Source of the DNA: Bacteroidaceae bacterium
GTDB lineage: Bacteria > Bacteroidota > Bacteroidia > Bacteroidales > Bacteroidaceae
DNA: 64,000 bases
Direction: 5' to 3'
NCBI GenBank assembly: GCA_024401275.1
Contig: JAKSLJ010000012.1
Location: forward strand, 1 to 64,000
Numbering within the stretch: the first letter of the stretch is position 1; each line of letters starts with the position of its first letter. Positions 17,341 through 25,666 of this stretch are shown here, one piece after another. Both the position numbers and the translations under genes were made by a program. A model generated the notes under the pieces. The model did no database searches, was not told the DNA's origin, and saw nothing but the letters and a program-made list of their open reading frames with translations.

Positions 17341-19044
17341 TTAGGCATTACGCATTATCTCTGTAGGTGACTTTCCGAACAAATCCCTATAGCATTTCGT
17401 GAAATAAGATGGAGAAGAGAAGCCTACCCTATATGCTATTTCGGAGATTGTAAGCGAGGAGTCTGCCAGCAATTGATGACCTCGTTTCAAGCGTTCCTCG
17501 CGGATTATTTCAACAGGCGACTTACCAGTCAGTGCCTTTACCTTTCTATATAATTGCACGCGAGAGAGGCACATCACATCACCTATATCCTCAACTGACA
17601 AATCGGAATTTGAAAGACGTTCATCAACAGCTGCAAGGAACTTGCTTAGGAACTCATTCTCGCGACGGAACTGCTTCTCGTTTCCGTTGATAATGTCCTC
17701 GCCGGTTTCCTCTACATCGTCGCTCTTTTGGTTAAGCGAAATTTCAATTATCTTGTCTCGTTGCTCCTCAAGTTCGTCGCGCTGACGCTCAGCTACTTCC
17801 TTCTCCTGCATCAGTTGCTTGTTTGTAACTGACAATTGAGAATTGATAACGGACAATTGCTGGTTGGCTTCTGAGATTTTCTTTTGGCTCTCCTCCAATT
17901 CCTGGTTTTTATCTTCTAGTATCCGGTTCAGCTTATGCTTGGTCTGATAACCATGGATAGAAAGACCAAGAAGTATGGCTATTATCAGGATGAAAGTCAA
18001 GATAACGCCTATCGCCACCTGCTGATTGTTTATATATTCCTGCATGCTGCTTGCCTGCGAATGCATCTTACGCAGATAGTCAGCCTGGCGCACCACTTCT
18101 TCGTGCTGCAGAAGAAGGACTTTCGCATTCTGGCTCGTAACTACACTCGATTTGAGGAAGCTCTCCTTTGGCACAGGCTTGCCTTCAAGGACATCAATGG
18201 CGAGTTGTAGAAGTTCGTCTCCATGAGTAGGATAGATAGCGGAGGCAGTCAATACAGAGTCTGCCACTTGACGAATGCCACCATTCTCTGTAGGCAAGGC
18301 ATCAACACCTAGATAAAGTATGTTGCCATTGTCCATACCATGCTCCTTGATTACGCGGCGTGCTCCTACTGTCATACGGTCGTTACCACCATAAACGGCA
18401 TCTATCCTTCCGTCGTATTCCTTCAGAATCATGCGCATTGCTGTCTCGCCGGAAGCCTCTGTCCAGTCACCACTCTGGTATGCCACGATCTGCATCTCAG
18501 GATACTTCTTCAGGGCATTCGCAAAGCCGTCGTGACGTTCCTGAGCAGGCGAAGATCCTTTAAGACCACCTATCTCCACAACATTTCCCTTGCCACCGAG
18601 TTTTCCCGCAAGATACAGTCCAAGCATCTCGCCGATATGATAGTTGTCGGCACCCATGAAAGCTGTAAACTGTTCGTTGTTTGTCTTGCGGTCATAAAGC
18701 ACCACTGGTATCTTCTTCGCATACGCCTTGCCGATGGCATTCGTGAGATTATCCACTTGGTTTGGCGATACGATGAGGAGATCAATGCCGGAGTTCACGA
18801 GAGAGTCAATCTGCTTCTCTTGAAGTTGGCTATCGTCGTGTGCAGAAGTGAAGCGCAGCTCCACCCCCTCGTTGAAGTAAGTAGCCATAATAAGCTCATC
18901 TTGAAGCTTTGCACGCCACGAGTCTTCAGAACATTGCGATACACCTATTATATATTTAGGAGTCTCTTTGCCGCAGGAACTTACGAAAAAAGCCACTAGC
19001 ACGGAGGCAATCAGCAGCATGTTTATTTTCAAAATCTTAATCAT
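17341..19044 (-). CDS. Membrane-bound sugar-binding AraC-type regulator, PUL 2
   Basis: This 567-residue protein has an N-terminal hydrophobic segment with a lipobox-like VSSC (Cys24), a periplasmic-binding domain (about 31-315; GVSQCSEDSWR, LLIVSPNQ, VVLYDRKT, GVDALP), one transmembrane helix (about 343-364), a coiled coil (about 368-436) and an AraC helix-turn-helix domain (about 465-565). The binding domain resembles that of Bacteroides fructose-sensing hybrid two-component systems, but kinase and receiver are missing. The coiled coil may dimerise the DNA-binding domains on ligand binding. Residues about 396-411 (QLSVINSQLSVTNKQL) come from a short DNA repeat. Confidence 0.88.
   Translation of the reverse strand: MIKILKINMLLIASVLVAFFVSSCGKETPKYIIGVSQCSEDSWRAKLQDELIMATYFNEGVELRFTSAHDDSQLQEKQIDSLVNSGIDLLIVSPNQVDNLTNAIGKAYAKKIPVVLYDRKTNNEQFTAFMGADNYHIGEMLGLYLAGKLGGKGNVVEIGGLKGSSPAQERHDGFANALKKYPEMQIVAYQSGDWTEASGETAMRMILKEYDGRIDAVYGGNDRMTVGARRVIKEHGMDNGNILYLGVDALPTENGGIRQVADSVLTASAIYPTHGDELLQLAIDVLEGKPVPKESFLKSSVVTSQNAKVLLLQHEEVVRQADYLRKMHSQASSMQEYINNQQVAIGVILTFILIIAILLGLSIHGYQTKHKLNRILEDKNQELEESQKKISEANQQLSVINSQLSVTNKQLMQEKEVAERQRDELEEQRDKIIEISLNQKSDDVEETGEDIINGNEKQFRRENEFLSKFLAAVDERLSNSDLSVEDIGDVMCLSRVQLYRKVKALTGKSPVEIIREERLKRGHQLLADSSLTISEIAYRVGFSSPSYFTKCYRDLFGKSPTEIMRNA
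17829..17860. repeat. Short AATTG repeat inside the PUL 2 regulator
   Basis: Repeated ACAATTG, GAATTGA and ACAATTG units form an imperfect palindromic repeat that encodes the heptad-like QLSVINSQLSVTN segment of the coiled coil. Similar AATT-rich simple repeats occur between genes in this window (28246-28285, 12080-12120). An in-frame repeat insertion that extended the coiled coil is inferred. Confidence 0.5.
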
Positions 19045-19087
19045 GTTGAAGTTGTAGGTTAATTCATTATATCATCACAAACTGATG

Positions 19088-19119
19088 CAAAGGTAAAAGT
19101 TTTTTTTCAAATAGCCAAA
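19088..19119 (-). promoter_or_regulatory. Promoter of the PUL 2 regulator
   Basis: On the minus strand a TTTG -33 box (19116-19119) and a TACCTTTG -7 box (19088-19095) are separated by 20 bp, a good Bacteroidetes match. The start codon is 43 bp downstream. Confidence 0.7.
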
Positions 19120-19175
19120 TTTTTACAAAAAAGGTTGTTACAGTAATCGTTTTTTAGCAAAAATGGTTGCTGCAT

Positions 19176-21332
19176 CTAATGCTCCAACTCGAACTCCATG
19201 AGTCCGCCTTTCATCAATTCTGCGTGGGTGACTATGAGCGTCTTCAGTCGCTTTCCGTTCAAGCGGCATTCCTTGACGCGCTTGCTGCCGACATTGCTAT
19301 TGACGCGGATGGTGAGCGTCTTGCCGTTGGAGAGGGCTATAGTGGACTCCTCTACGGTAGGGGCAATGATGTAATAGAAGTCCTGACCGGCATTAGGGAA
19401 CAGGCCGAGGCTGACGAACACGAACCATGACGCCATGCTTCCAGTGTCCTCGTTCTCAGGAAATCCTGTGAGGTCGTAGCCCTTCTCTGCCAGATGGTGT
19501 GCCCAATAGGAACTGAGGTCGGGACGATCGGCGTGGTGGAAGGCGAAGGTGCAGAGGAAGCCAGGTTCGTTGGTGTTGGCTATACGACCGGTTTCAATGC
19601 CGTACGACAGGCGCTCAACGAAGCGATCCTTGCCGCCCATGAGCTTTATGAGTGTCGCGAAATCGTGGGGAACATAGAAGCTGTACATCCATGAGATGCC
19701 TTCATAGAAAGGCTTGTCCCACGAACCGCCCCACTCCGATACAGGCAGATTGCAGAAAGAACCGTCCTCACGACGAGCATCTATGAAGCCGCGGTAGCCT
19801 TGGTCTTCCAGATTAGGGTTCCAAAGGTTCTGTCAGTTCTTGCTGCGCTTCAGATACTTGCGGTAGTCGGTGGTGTGACCGAGCTTCTTTGCCATGAGGG
19901 CTGCCGAATAGTCGTTGTAAGAGAACTCCAGAGTCTGCGAACAACTCATGCTGCGCTCTGGGATATAGTTCATAGTGCGATAAGCGCTCACCGTGCTTTC
20001 CTTGTAACCGATGCGGAAGTTGTCTGCATTGTGCTTCACTATCTTATACACATCGTTCCAGTCAACACCCGGAATATCCTTCAGGCAAGCCTCCGCAAGC
20101 ATGTGGTCGATGTCGTTTCCTCCCTGGTCGCCATTGCGTGAGCGTCCTGCCACAAAGCCGTCGTAAACAGCTCCGTCACGCTTGAAGATGTCGATGACCG
20201 TATTGATATTGCCGCTCACCGTAGGTTGGTCAACGAGCATAAGCAGCGGATATAGGCTGCGGAAGGTGTCCCAATAGGCGTAGTTGTCGTCCCAAAAAGA
20301 ACGCTCTTGAGAGTCGGGAGCATAACGATTGTCGGCAGTGCGGTCGGAGATGGCAGTGAACACGCGGAAGAGCGAAGAGTAGAATATCGTCTTCATGTCT
20401 TCCGATGCCGTCTTGATGCGAAGGCATTGCAAGCGGTTGTCCCATTCGCGACGAGCATTATCGCTGACGGTCTGGAAGTTCCAATGGTCGATGTCTTTGT
20501 CCATAAGCTTCAGGGCATGCTCCGCACTTACGAACGACACAGCTACCTTCATGCGAACGACAGGATTCTTCTTCGTATTAAAAGAAATGTACGCGCCTGC
20601 GTGCGTCTGGTCATGGTCTGTGGAAATGGCATTCTGTCCCTCGAATGTTTCCGCACCTTTCCATGTTCCCCATGCCTCGACATCTGCGTCATATCTTGCC
20701 ACACAATGGAAGGTGACAGGTCCTGCTGGCCATCCACCGCTATAAGTAAGCTCCATCTTTATGAGCTTGGCGTCGGCATCGACGACGATTGCAGTATGCT
20801 CCACCTTACCGTTCATCTCCGTCGCGATGTCGCTGGCAATGGCTTGTGCTGCATCCAGGAGAACATGTCCGCGCTCATTGTTGTTGAAAGAGAACTGATA
20901 CATTGCGGAATGGTGGGCAGGAGCCAACTCAACATCAACATTGTATCTGTCGAGATGCGTAGCGTAGTAGTAAGCCTTGGTGACATCCTTTGAGTGAGGC
21001 GAGAGATGATCGGCAAGGAGAGTGTGCAGTTCGCCCGACTGTGGAGACACAAGAAAATGACCGTATGAACTCCATCCTGTACCGCTCACATGCAGTTGTC
21101 CGAAGCCCATGATAGGTTCCTTCGGGTCATAGTCGTCCATGCTGCCTTTCGGAGTCTGCGGTGATGGCGATATGCTGCTGTATGGTGTGCGCGGACCGAT
21201 GACGCAGTTATTGCCACGGTGGTCTATTACGCCAAGACTTGTGTTGATATAGTCAGAGAGATGCTGTGCGTTCTGCGCTGAAACGCTCAGCGATGCTATC
21301 AGCAGTGATGCTAGTAAAAGAATGTGTTTCAT
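19176..21332 (-). pseudogene. GH92 alpha-mannosidase with an internal TGA stop
   Basis: The frame encodes a 718-residue GH92-type protein with a signal peptide (SVSAQ). GH92 hallmarks include GTGWSSYGHF, YWDTFRSLYPLL, NTNEPGFLCTF (acid Glu of the NEP motif) and GFPENEDTGSMASWF (the Asp-containing motif). One in-frame TGA at 19833-19835 splits it into 499 and about 218 residues. The context KRSKN-stop-QNLWNP matches the GH92 pattern N-W-x-N-L, so TGG to TGA is the simplest explanation. Both catalytic motifs lie after the stop, so the product is probably inactive unless TGA is read through or the base is a sequencing error. It has its own promoter. Confidence 0.85.
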
Positions 21333-21355
21333 AGTTGTTTTGCCGGTTCTGGCGG

Positions 21356-21386
21356 CAAAGATAACATTTATTTCATTAATAACAAA
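21356..21386 (-). promoter_or_regulatory. Promoter of the GH92 gene
   Basis: On the minus strand TTTG (21383-21386) and TATCTTTG (21356-21363) are separated by 19 bp, with the start codon 23 bp downstream. An intact promoter suggests the stop mutation is recent. Confidence 0.65.
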
Positions 21387-21459
21387 ACTTTTTCACTAGT
21401 TTTGTCATGTTTTGCCCTTCCTTTCACCATAAAAAACACGTACAATAAATGAATAAGAA

Positions 21460-21488
21460 GTACAGTTCGTGAAATTCACGGATTGTAC
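21460..21488. promoter_or_regulatory. 29-bp dyad operator upstream of the twin small peptides
   Basis: The dyad reads GTACA-N3-CGTGAA-A-TTCACG-N3-TGTAC. It lies 19 bp upstream of the -33 box. The same dyad at the same distance from -33 precedes the secreted protein gene ending at 31186. It is probably the binding site of an activator shared by the two transcription units; the protein is unknown. Confidence 0.75.
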
Positions 21489-21507
21489 GTTTTGTTTTCA
21501 TAGAGTG

Positions 21508-21540
21508 TTTGTTAATAGCGAAAAGAACTCCCTACCTTTG
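21508..21540 (+). promoter_or_regulatory. Promoter of the twin small-peptide genes
   Basis: A TTTG -33 box (21508-21511) and a TACCTTTG -7 box (21533-21540) are separated by 21 bp. Sequence from about 21440 to 21573 is close to the inverted sequence at 31680-31800, including promoter, early leader and dyad. The leader to the first start codon is about 80 bases. Confidence 0.8.
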
Positions 21541-21625
21541 CATCGTCAAACAAAGAAAATGACACTCAAAACAAACTTAAAACATTAAACTAAAAAACAT
21601 TAACTCATTAAAAACTCAAAACATT

Positions 21626-21754
21626 ATGAAAAAGTTTTTCGCAACATTCAAGAACGCTGTTAAGGCATTAGTAGAAGGCAACACTCAGTTGACACACTAT
21701 CAAGTTCTCTGCCCAGTTTCATGCTACTATATGAACCACACAGCATGGCGCTAA
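21626..21754 (+). CDS. 42-residue peptide of unknown function, copy 1
   Basis: This small gene begins ATGAAAAAG and encodes MKKFFATFKNAVKALVEG, then a middle region, then CYYMNHTAWR at the end. It aligns without gaps to the 42-residue product of the next gene, with 17 identical positions. Shared features are MKK, ATFKN, KA, YQ-x-L, CYY and a Trp just before the last residue. The N-terminal half can form a basic amphipathic helix; there is no clear signal peptide or transmembrane segment. A good promoter, shared operator, paralogous neighbour and terminator support a real gene. A membrane-active peptide, peptide signal or small regulator are all possible. No modification enzyme is nearby. Confidence 0.75.
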   Translation: MKKFFATFKNAVKALVEGNTQLTHYQVLCPVSCYYMNHTAWR

Positions 21755-21760
21755 ACAAAT

Positions 21761-21801
21761 AACCCCCTCCGACTCCCCCACAGGGAGGAGGGAAGTACCC
21801 C
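21761..21801. repeat. GC-rich palindromic element between the twin peptide genes
   Basis: CCCCCTCCGACTCCCCC-ACA-GGGAGGAGGGAAGTACCCC forms an imperfect hairpin of the window-wide C-run/G-run family. It lies seven bases after the first peptide stop. Confidence 0.65.
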
Positions 21802-21861
21802 AAAGCATTAAACCAAAAACATTAACTCAAAAAAATAACACATAAAAAGCAAACCTACATT

Positions 21862-21990
21862 ATGAAAAAGATAAACGCAACATTCAAGAATATACTCAAA
21901 GCAGTAGAAAAAGCCAGCGAAAAGATGGCACAGTACCAGGATCTTGACTCCGCTTTATGCTATTACGCAGCCCGCAGTATGTGGCACTAA
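21862..21990 (+). CDS. 42-residue peptide of unknown function, copy 2
   Basis: This paralogue of the preceding gene also has exactly 42 residues: it starts MKKINATFKNILKAVEKA and ends CYYAARSMWH. The N-terminal half is predicted to be a Lys-rich amphipathic helix. The conserved C-terminal part has YQ-x-L, then CYY and a Trp at position 41. One Cys (position 33) is shared with copy 1, which has an extra Cys at 29. It sits 107 bp downstream of copy 1 and is followed by a terminator, so both are probably one transcript. Function is unknown. Confidence 0.75.
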   Translation: MKKINATFKNILKAVEKASEKMAQYQDLDSALCYYAARSMWH

Positions 21991-22044
21991 GCAGAGAACC
22001 ATAAAAATTGGAGAACTTATCAACACGATATGCCAATAATATCA

Positions 22045-22079
22045 GTCGCCTCCTGCCCGTAAAAAGGACAGGAGACGAC
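22045..22079 (+). terminator. Terminator after the twin peptide genes
   Basis: GTCGCCTCCTGCCC and GGACAGGAGACGAC form a strong, slightly imperfect stem around GTAAAAA. It lies between convergent genes and could serve both strands. Confidence 0.75.
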
Positions 22080-22103
22080 TTCGTTATGTATTGAAAAAAA
22101 CTA

Positions 22104-22700
22104 TCAGTTAACTTGTGGTCTCGCGCCCGGACCGATCATAGGACGACCATTGCCGAACATCTTGCCGTTGCCACGATTGCCACCACGCATACCGCCGTTA
22201 AACTGCATACCCTGCTTGCTGCGACCGTGGAAGCCATTCTTGCCACCGTGGTTTCTCATGCCTACTGACTTCAAGAGGAACTGTGCCTGACGAGGATTGA
22301 GTTCCTTGCAGAACTTATCGAAGTACTTCTCCTGAACATCGAGACGCTTGCGCTCAGCGGCAAACTGTTGCTTTACCTTAGCGCTAACCTCTGCATCTGT
22401 CATCTGCTTTGGAGCTTCAGGCTTCTGCTTGCCAGCCTCTGTAGGGCGAGGATTTCCGAGCCGTCCTTCAGCAGGAAAAGTTTCCTTCATCTCCTTCATA
22501 TAAGCCTCGTAGATAGGCTTCACCTTTGCTGACTGTGCATCTGAAAGCATGAGTTTCTTAGCCACTCTCTGCCACTGCATATCTACCATCTGCTCCTGTG
22601 TAGGACGCTTACGACCATTCTCCTTTGGCTCCTGCTGAGCCATTACCATTGTACTTGCTGAAAGCATCAGCATTGCGATAAATAACTTGATTGATTTCAT
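22104..22700 (-). CDS. Spy/CpxP-like periplasmic protein with a repeat-derived insert
   Basis: This 198-residue protein has a signal peptide (cleavage near VMAQ), a mostly helical, charged middle (MLSDAQSAKVKPIYEAYM; VKQQFAAERKRL; LNPRQAQFLLKSV) and a Gly/Arg/Asn-rich tail. The helical part resembles Bacteroidetes periplasmic proteins of the Spy/CpxP (LTxxQ) type; chaperone or envelope-stress activity is inferred. Residues about 79-87 (GRLGNPRPT) are encoded by a single arm of palindromic family A (22441-22463), inserted in frame between helices. Confidence 0.7.
   Translation of the reverse strand: MKSIKLFIAMLMLSASTMVMAQQEPKENGRKRPTQEQMVDMQWQRVAKKLMLSDAQSAKVKPIYEAYMKEMKETFPAEGRLGNPRPTEAGKQKPEAPKQMTDAEVSAKVKQQFAAERKRLDVQEKYFDKFCKELNPRQAQFLLKSVGMRNHGGKNGFHGRSKQGMQFNGGMRGGNRGNGKMFGNGRPMIGPGARPQVN
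22441..22463. repeat. Family A palindrome arm inside a coding region
   Basis: The sequence equals the left arm of the intergenic element at 29431-29454 (GTAGGGCGAG...CGAGCCG). On the minus strand it encodes RLGNPRPT in frame. The neighbouring bases show no matching second arm. Confidence 0.85.
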
Positions 22701-22860
22701 AATCTTTTTGTTGTTGGTTATTGACTTTAGTTTCTTTGTGCATACCTTTAAGCATGTATTCAGTAGTCCGGATTCTTACGTCGTACAATAATATGAACAG
22801 TCTAGAAGGCCTTAGGTAAAACGGGAGAAAACTAAAAAAAGTTAAAAGACCTTTTACTAG

Positions 22861-25188
22861 TTATTTCGCCGTCACCGTTGCTGCGGTAGCATTTGTAGTG
22901 ACCGTTGGATTTATGAAGAACACATCGTTTACGTTGACATCGCAAGCCATTGGCTTCTCAGTTCCTAGCTTTACAGTTATGCTGCCCTTACCTAGATTCG
23001 GAGCTGTGAGAAGGCTGAGGGAGTTCAACACGTTAGCTGCAAACTTGTATGTGCAGATAGGAGTGCCGGATGTGTTGCAGAGGGTGTAGTAGTAGGAAGG
23101 GGAATAGCTTGATGGCGAAGAGCCGAGATAGTAGCCTTGCGTAGAAGAACCGATGCTCGACGAACCGCCACCGCCCTGCGAACCGCCTGCGCTGACGGCT
23201 ATGCCACCTGTGACGACGATGTAGGAATTGTTGTCGCAGTCCAAGCCTTCCTCAGGAGAGTTCTTTGTGGTATAGGCGAAGACGTTGCCACCGGAGATTG
23301 TTATCGCTCCTGTACGACCATAGTTTGAATCCACAGCATCGTTGCCGTTTGTGTAACAAACCGTTGTGCCGCCTGAAAAAGTGATCTTGCCAGCGGAGTT
23401 GATGCAGTCGTCGTAGCACTGGAAATAGTGCGTGCCACCGCTGATTGTCACCGCAGTCTTTGACTCAAGACCTTCAGCGCCATCGGTTGCCGTGGTGACA
23501 TAAAGGCTGCCACCCTTGATGTAAGCAGCACCTTCAGCCTTTATAGCCTTAGACGAAGAACCAGAGCTTGCCGAGCCTCCACCACCAGGACCACCAGGCC
23601 ATCCACCGCCCCAGCCTCCGCCGGGACGACCACCGCCACCAGTGTTGCCGCCCGATGTGTTGCCACTGAGTGAAGTGCCTGTAGTGGCAATCTTCATTAC
23701 AGGACCTGTACCGTCAGCCTTGCCGATGACCAGTTCGCCATCAGCCTTCAAGCCCTTGCCGCCAGTACCTGTCATCTTGATGTCGAAAGTACCGCCTTCG
23801 ATGGTGATGTTCTTGTCGCAGTTGATGGCTTTCGCTGTGTAGTTATCTGACGTTCCAGCTTGACCGTTGCAAGAATTTACTATTGTATAGTTGCCGTCGG
23901 TAATGAGGATGCTCTCGTCAGCCGAGATGGCGCGAGAGGCATTGCCCGTGGTAGCCGTAACATTCAGCGTGCCACCATTGCCAACATAATGACCAGTCTT
24001 TACGGCAGAGCAGTATGAGGCGTCTGTGCCTTCGAGAACCATCGTACCGCTGATGTTGGCAGTTACCGTGCCACCATTGAGCGTAAATGTACCGATGTTC
24101 TCACTGTTGCCGACCTTAAAACCCTTGCTTGCTGCTCCGCTTGCGGTAATGTTTACCACCGTGCCATCGTCAGCGATAGTCACGTTGCCGTTAGCATCAA
24201 TGCCACGACTGTCGTCGCCAGTAGCAGTGATAGTGATGTTCGTAGGCATCTTTGAGCTGTTGATGGTCACATCAGTGTCAGCCTTTATGCCCGCAGCACC
24301 AGCGGCTGTAACCTCAATGTTGTATGTGCCGCCCTGGATAAGTACGCTGCCGTCTGGGTAGTCCTCTTCGTATGGTTCTACGCCGCTAAGCTCTGCCTGA
24401 ATGCCATCACCACCAATGTTCTTGATGCTTACGGTATAGCCGTTAGAGAGGAAGTATTGTCCGCAGTGGATGCCATCGCTTGCCGCACCAAGGATGTTGA
24501 TTTTGCCCTCAGACTTCTTCAGCTGGACATACTCCTTGGCAGAGATGGCGTGCTTGGTGTTGCCTGTGACATTAAGCGTACCGGTCTTGTCTATCTCAAG
24601 GTGTCCCTTGCAGTAGAGCGCAGCCTTCTGCTTGCCGCCAGTGGCATCAACGAGGTTGTTCACGGTACCTTTCTTCAGTTCCATGGCAATGCGCTTACCG
24701 CACTCAATGTCGATGGCAGCACCCTTTTTGCTTGTAATGCTTACGCCATTGAGCACGAAGGTTGCCTTGTATGCACCATTATAAAGGAACGAACCGTTAG
24801 TGGTTTCGCCCGAGAGTGTGAAGGTAAGCTCGGTAAGCACGTTGCTGTTGTTTACTGTTACGTATGCACCGTCTGCCGTAGCTGTCACGCCTTCCATAAG
24901 GAAAGGATTGACAACAGAAGCAGTCTCGCCATCGTATTTAACGGTGAAGGCTGCTGGCATCTCGCCGTAAGAGAGGCTTATGCCAGTGGCAGCAACATCC
25001 ACGAGATTGCCGTCATTGCTGGCAATAGTCAGAAGAGAACCGTCTTCGCTGAACTTCAGGGAGTCGATGGCAGCCGTAGAGACAGCATCAGTCACTCCGT
25101 CTGCGTGCTTAATCATAAGCGCACGCTGCGCCATTGCCGCATGAAAGGCAAAGGCAGAGAATAGTATTATGGATAGAATTTTTTTCAT
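22861..25188 (-). CDS. Cthe_2159-type carbohydrate-binding beta-helix protein, secreted
   Basis: This 775-residue protein has a signal peptide (AAMAQ). Residues 25-80 resemble the N-terminal domain common in Bacteroidetes surface proteins. A long repetitive region (about 90-640) has recurring G-x-I-x-A-x-G and SGGT/IEGGT turns (GIKADTDVTI, GIDANGNVTI, GLKADGELVI), typical of the Cthe_2159 carbohydrate-binding right-handed beta-helix family. A Gly/Ser-rich segment (about 510-550) interrupts the helix. The C-terminal ~70 residues form a separate beta domain. It is the last gene of an operon headed by a LytS/LytTR pair. Binding to plant polysaccharide is inferred from the family. Confidence 0.75.
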   Translation of the reverse strand: MKKILSIILFSAFAFHAAMAQRALMIKHADGVTDAVSTAAIDSLKFSEDGSLLTIASNDGNLVDVAATGISLSYGEMPAAFTVKYDGETASVVNPFLMEGVTATADGAYVTVNNSNVLTELTFTLSGETTNGSFLYNGAYKATFVLNGVSITSKKGAAIDIECGKRIAMELKKGTVNNLVDATGGKQKAALYCKGHLEIDKTGTLNVTGNTKHAISAKEYVQLKKSEGKINILGAASDGIHCGQYFLSNGYTVSIKNIGGDGIQAELSGVEPYEEDYPDGSVLIQGGTYNIEVTAAGAAGIKADTDVTINSSKMPTNITITATGDDSRGIDANGNVTIADDGTVVNITASGAASKGFKVGNSENIGTFTLNGGTVTANISGTMVLEGTDASYCSAVKTGHYVGNGGTLNVTATTGNASRAISADESILITDGNYTIVNSCNGQAGTSDNYTAKAINCDKNITIEGGTFDIKMTGTGGKGLKADGELVIGKADGTGPVMKIATTGTSLSGNTSGGNTGGGGRPGGGWGGGWPGGPGGGGSASSGSSSKAIKAEGAAYIKGGSLYVTTATDGAEGLESKTAVTISGGTHYFQCYDDCINSAGKITFSGGTTVCYTNGNDAVDSNYGRTGAITISGGNVFAYTTKNSPEEGLDCDNNSYIVVTGGIAVSAGGSQGGGGSSSIGSSTQGYYLGSSPSSYSPSYYYTLCNTSGTPICTYKFAANVLNSLSLLTAPNLGKGSITVKLGTEKPMACDVNVNDVFFINPTVTTNATAATVTAK

Positions 25189-25198
25189 AATGCCCCCC

Positions 25199-25597
25199 TT
25201 ACTTTACTAAAACCTTCTTTGACTTGTCGCCAACGGTAATCACATAAATGCCCTTCTGTGCTGGCATGGCAAATGTTTCGGTATTGCCCTTTGACACCAC
25301 CTTACCCTGAAGGTCTGTTATTACATACGCTTCGGCTCCAGAGAAGATGCTGCTGATGGCAGTAGGCGCCTGACCGAGTTCCATCACAATGATGTCATCG
25401 AGTGCGAAGACCTGCTTCGTACCGTCCTTCATTTTCACCACCATATCGGATTCCGTAAATTTGATGCTCAGCAGTTCCGACAAAACCACTGCGCTCTCGC
25501 CGTCGCTCTTGCTGATCTTGAGCGCGGGAACATCATCGGCAAGGCAGCTTCCAGCCACCATAATCGCCAATGCTGTTGATAAAAGTTTCTTATTCAT
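25199..25597 (-). CDS. Small secreted protein with a sorting-domain-like C terminus
   Basis: This 132-residue protein has a signal peptide (GSCLA). A central beta-rich part (about 25-75; LKISKSDGESAVV, IKFTESDMVV, DDIIVMELG) is similar in layout to the first domain of the downstream 775-residue protein. The end (about 90-132; VITDLQGKVVSKG, GIYVITVGDKSKKVLVK) resembles a short type A C-terminal domain of the type IX secretion system. It lies 10 bp before the 775-residue gene and is probably co-transcribed. It may be an accessory surface protein; function unknown. Confidence 0.65.
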   Translation of the reverse strand: MNKKLLSTALAIMVAGSCLADDVPALKISKSDGESAVVLSELLSIKFTESDMVVKMKDGTKQVFALDDIIVMELGQAPTAISSIFSGAEAYVITDLQGKVVSKGNTETFAMPAQKGIYVITVGDKSKKVLVK

Positions 25598-25666
25598 ATA
25601 TATATGAGATTTGGGGGTTGTTTTGGTTTTTGGTTGTTTGTCACTATCTCGATTTAGTGTTTTGTG

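Noticed and set aside
18340-18999. 219-residue ORF on the plus strand
   Set aside because: Antisense to the PUL 2 regulator; no motif.
21460-21488. CRP-type binding site
   Set aside because: TGTGA and TCACA half-sites occur at 31761-31773, but they are only 3 bp apart, not the 6 bp of a CRP site.
22118-22700. RiPP precursor and maturation cluster next to the 42-residue peptides
   Set aside because: The neighbouring genes (Spy-like, beta-helix proteins, GH92) include no radical SAM, YcaO, lanthionine or protease-exporter gene.
24457-25164. 235-residue ORF on the plus strand
   Set aside because: Antisense to the repetitive beta-helix gene, whose sequence bias opens long false frames.
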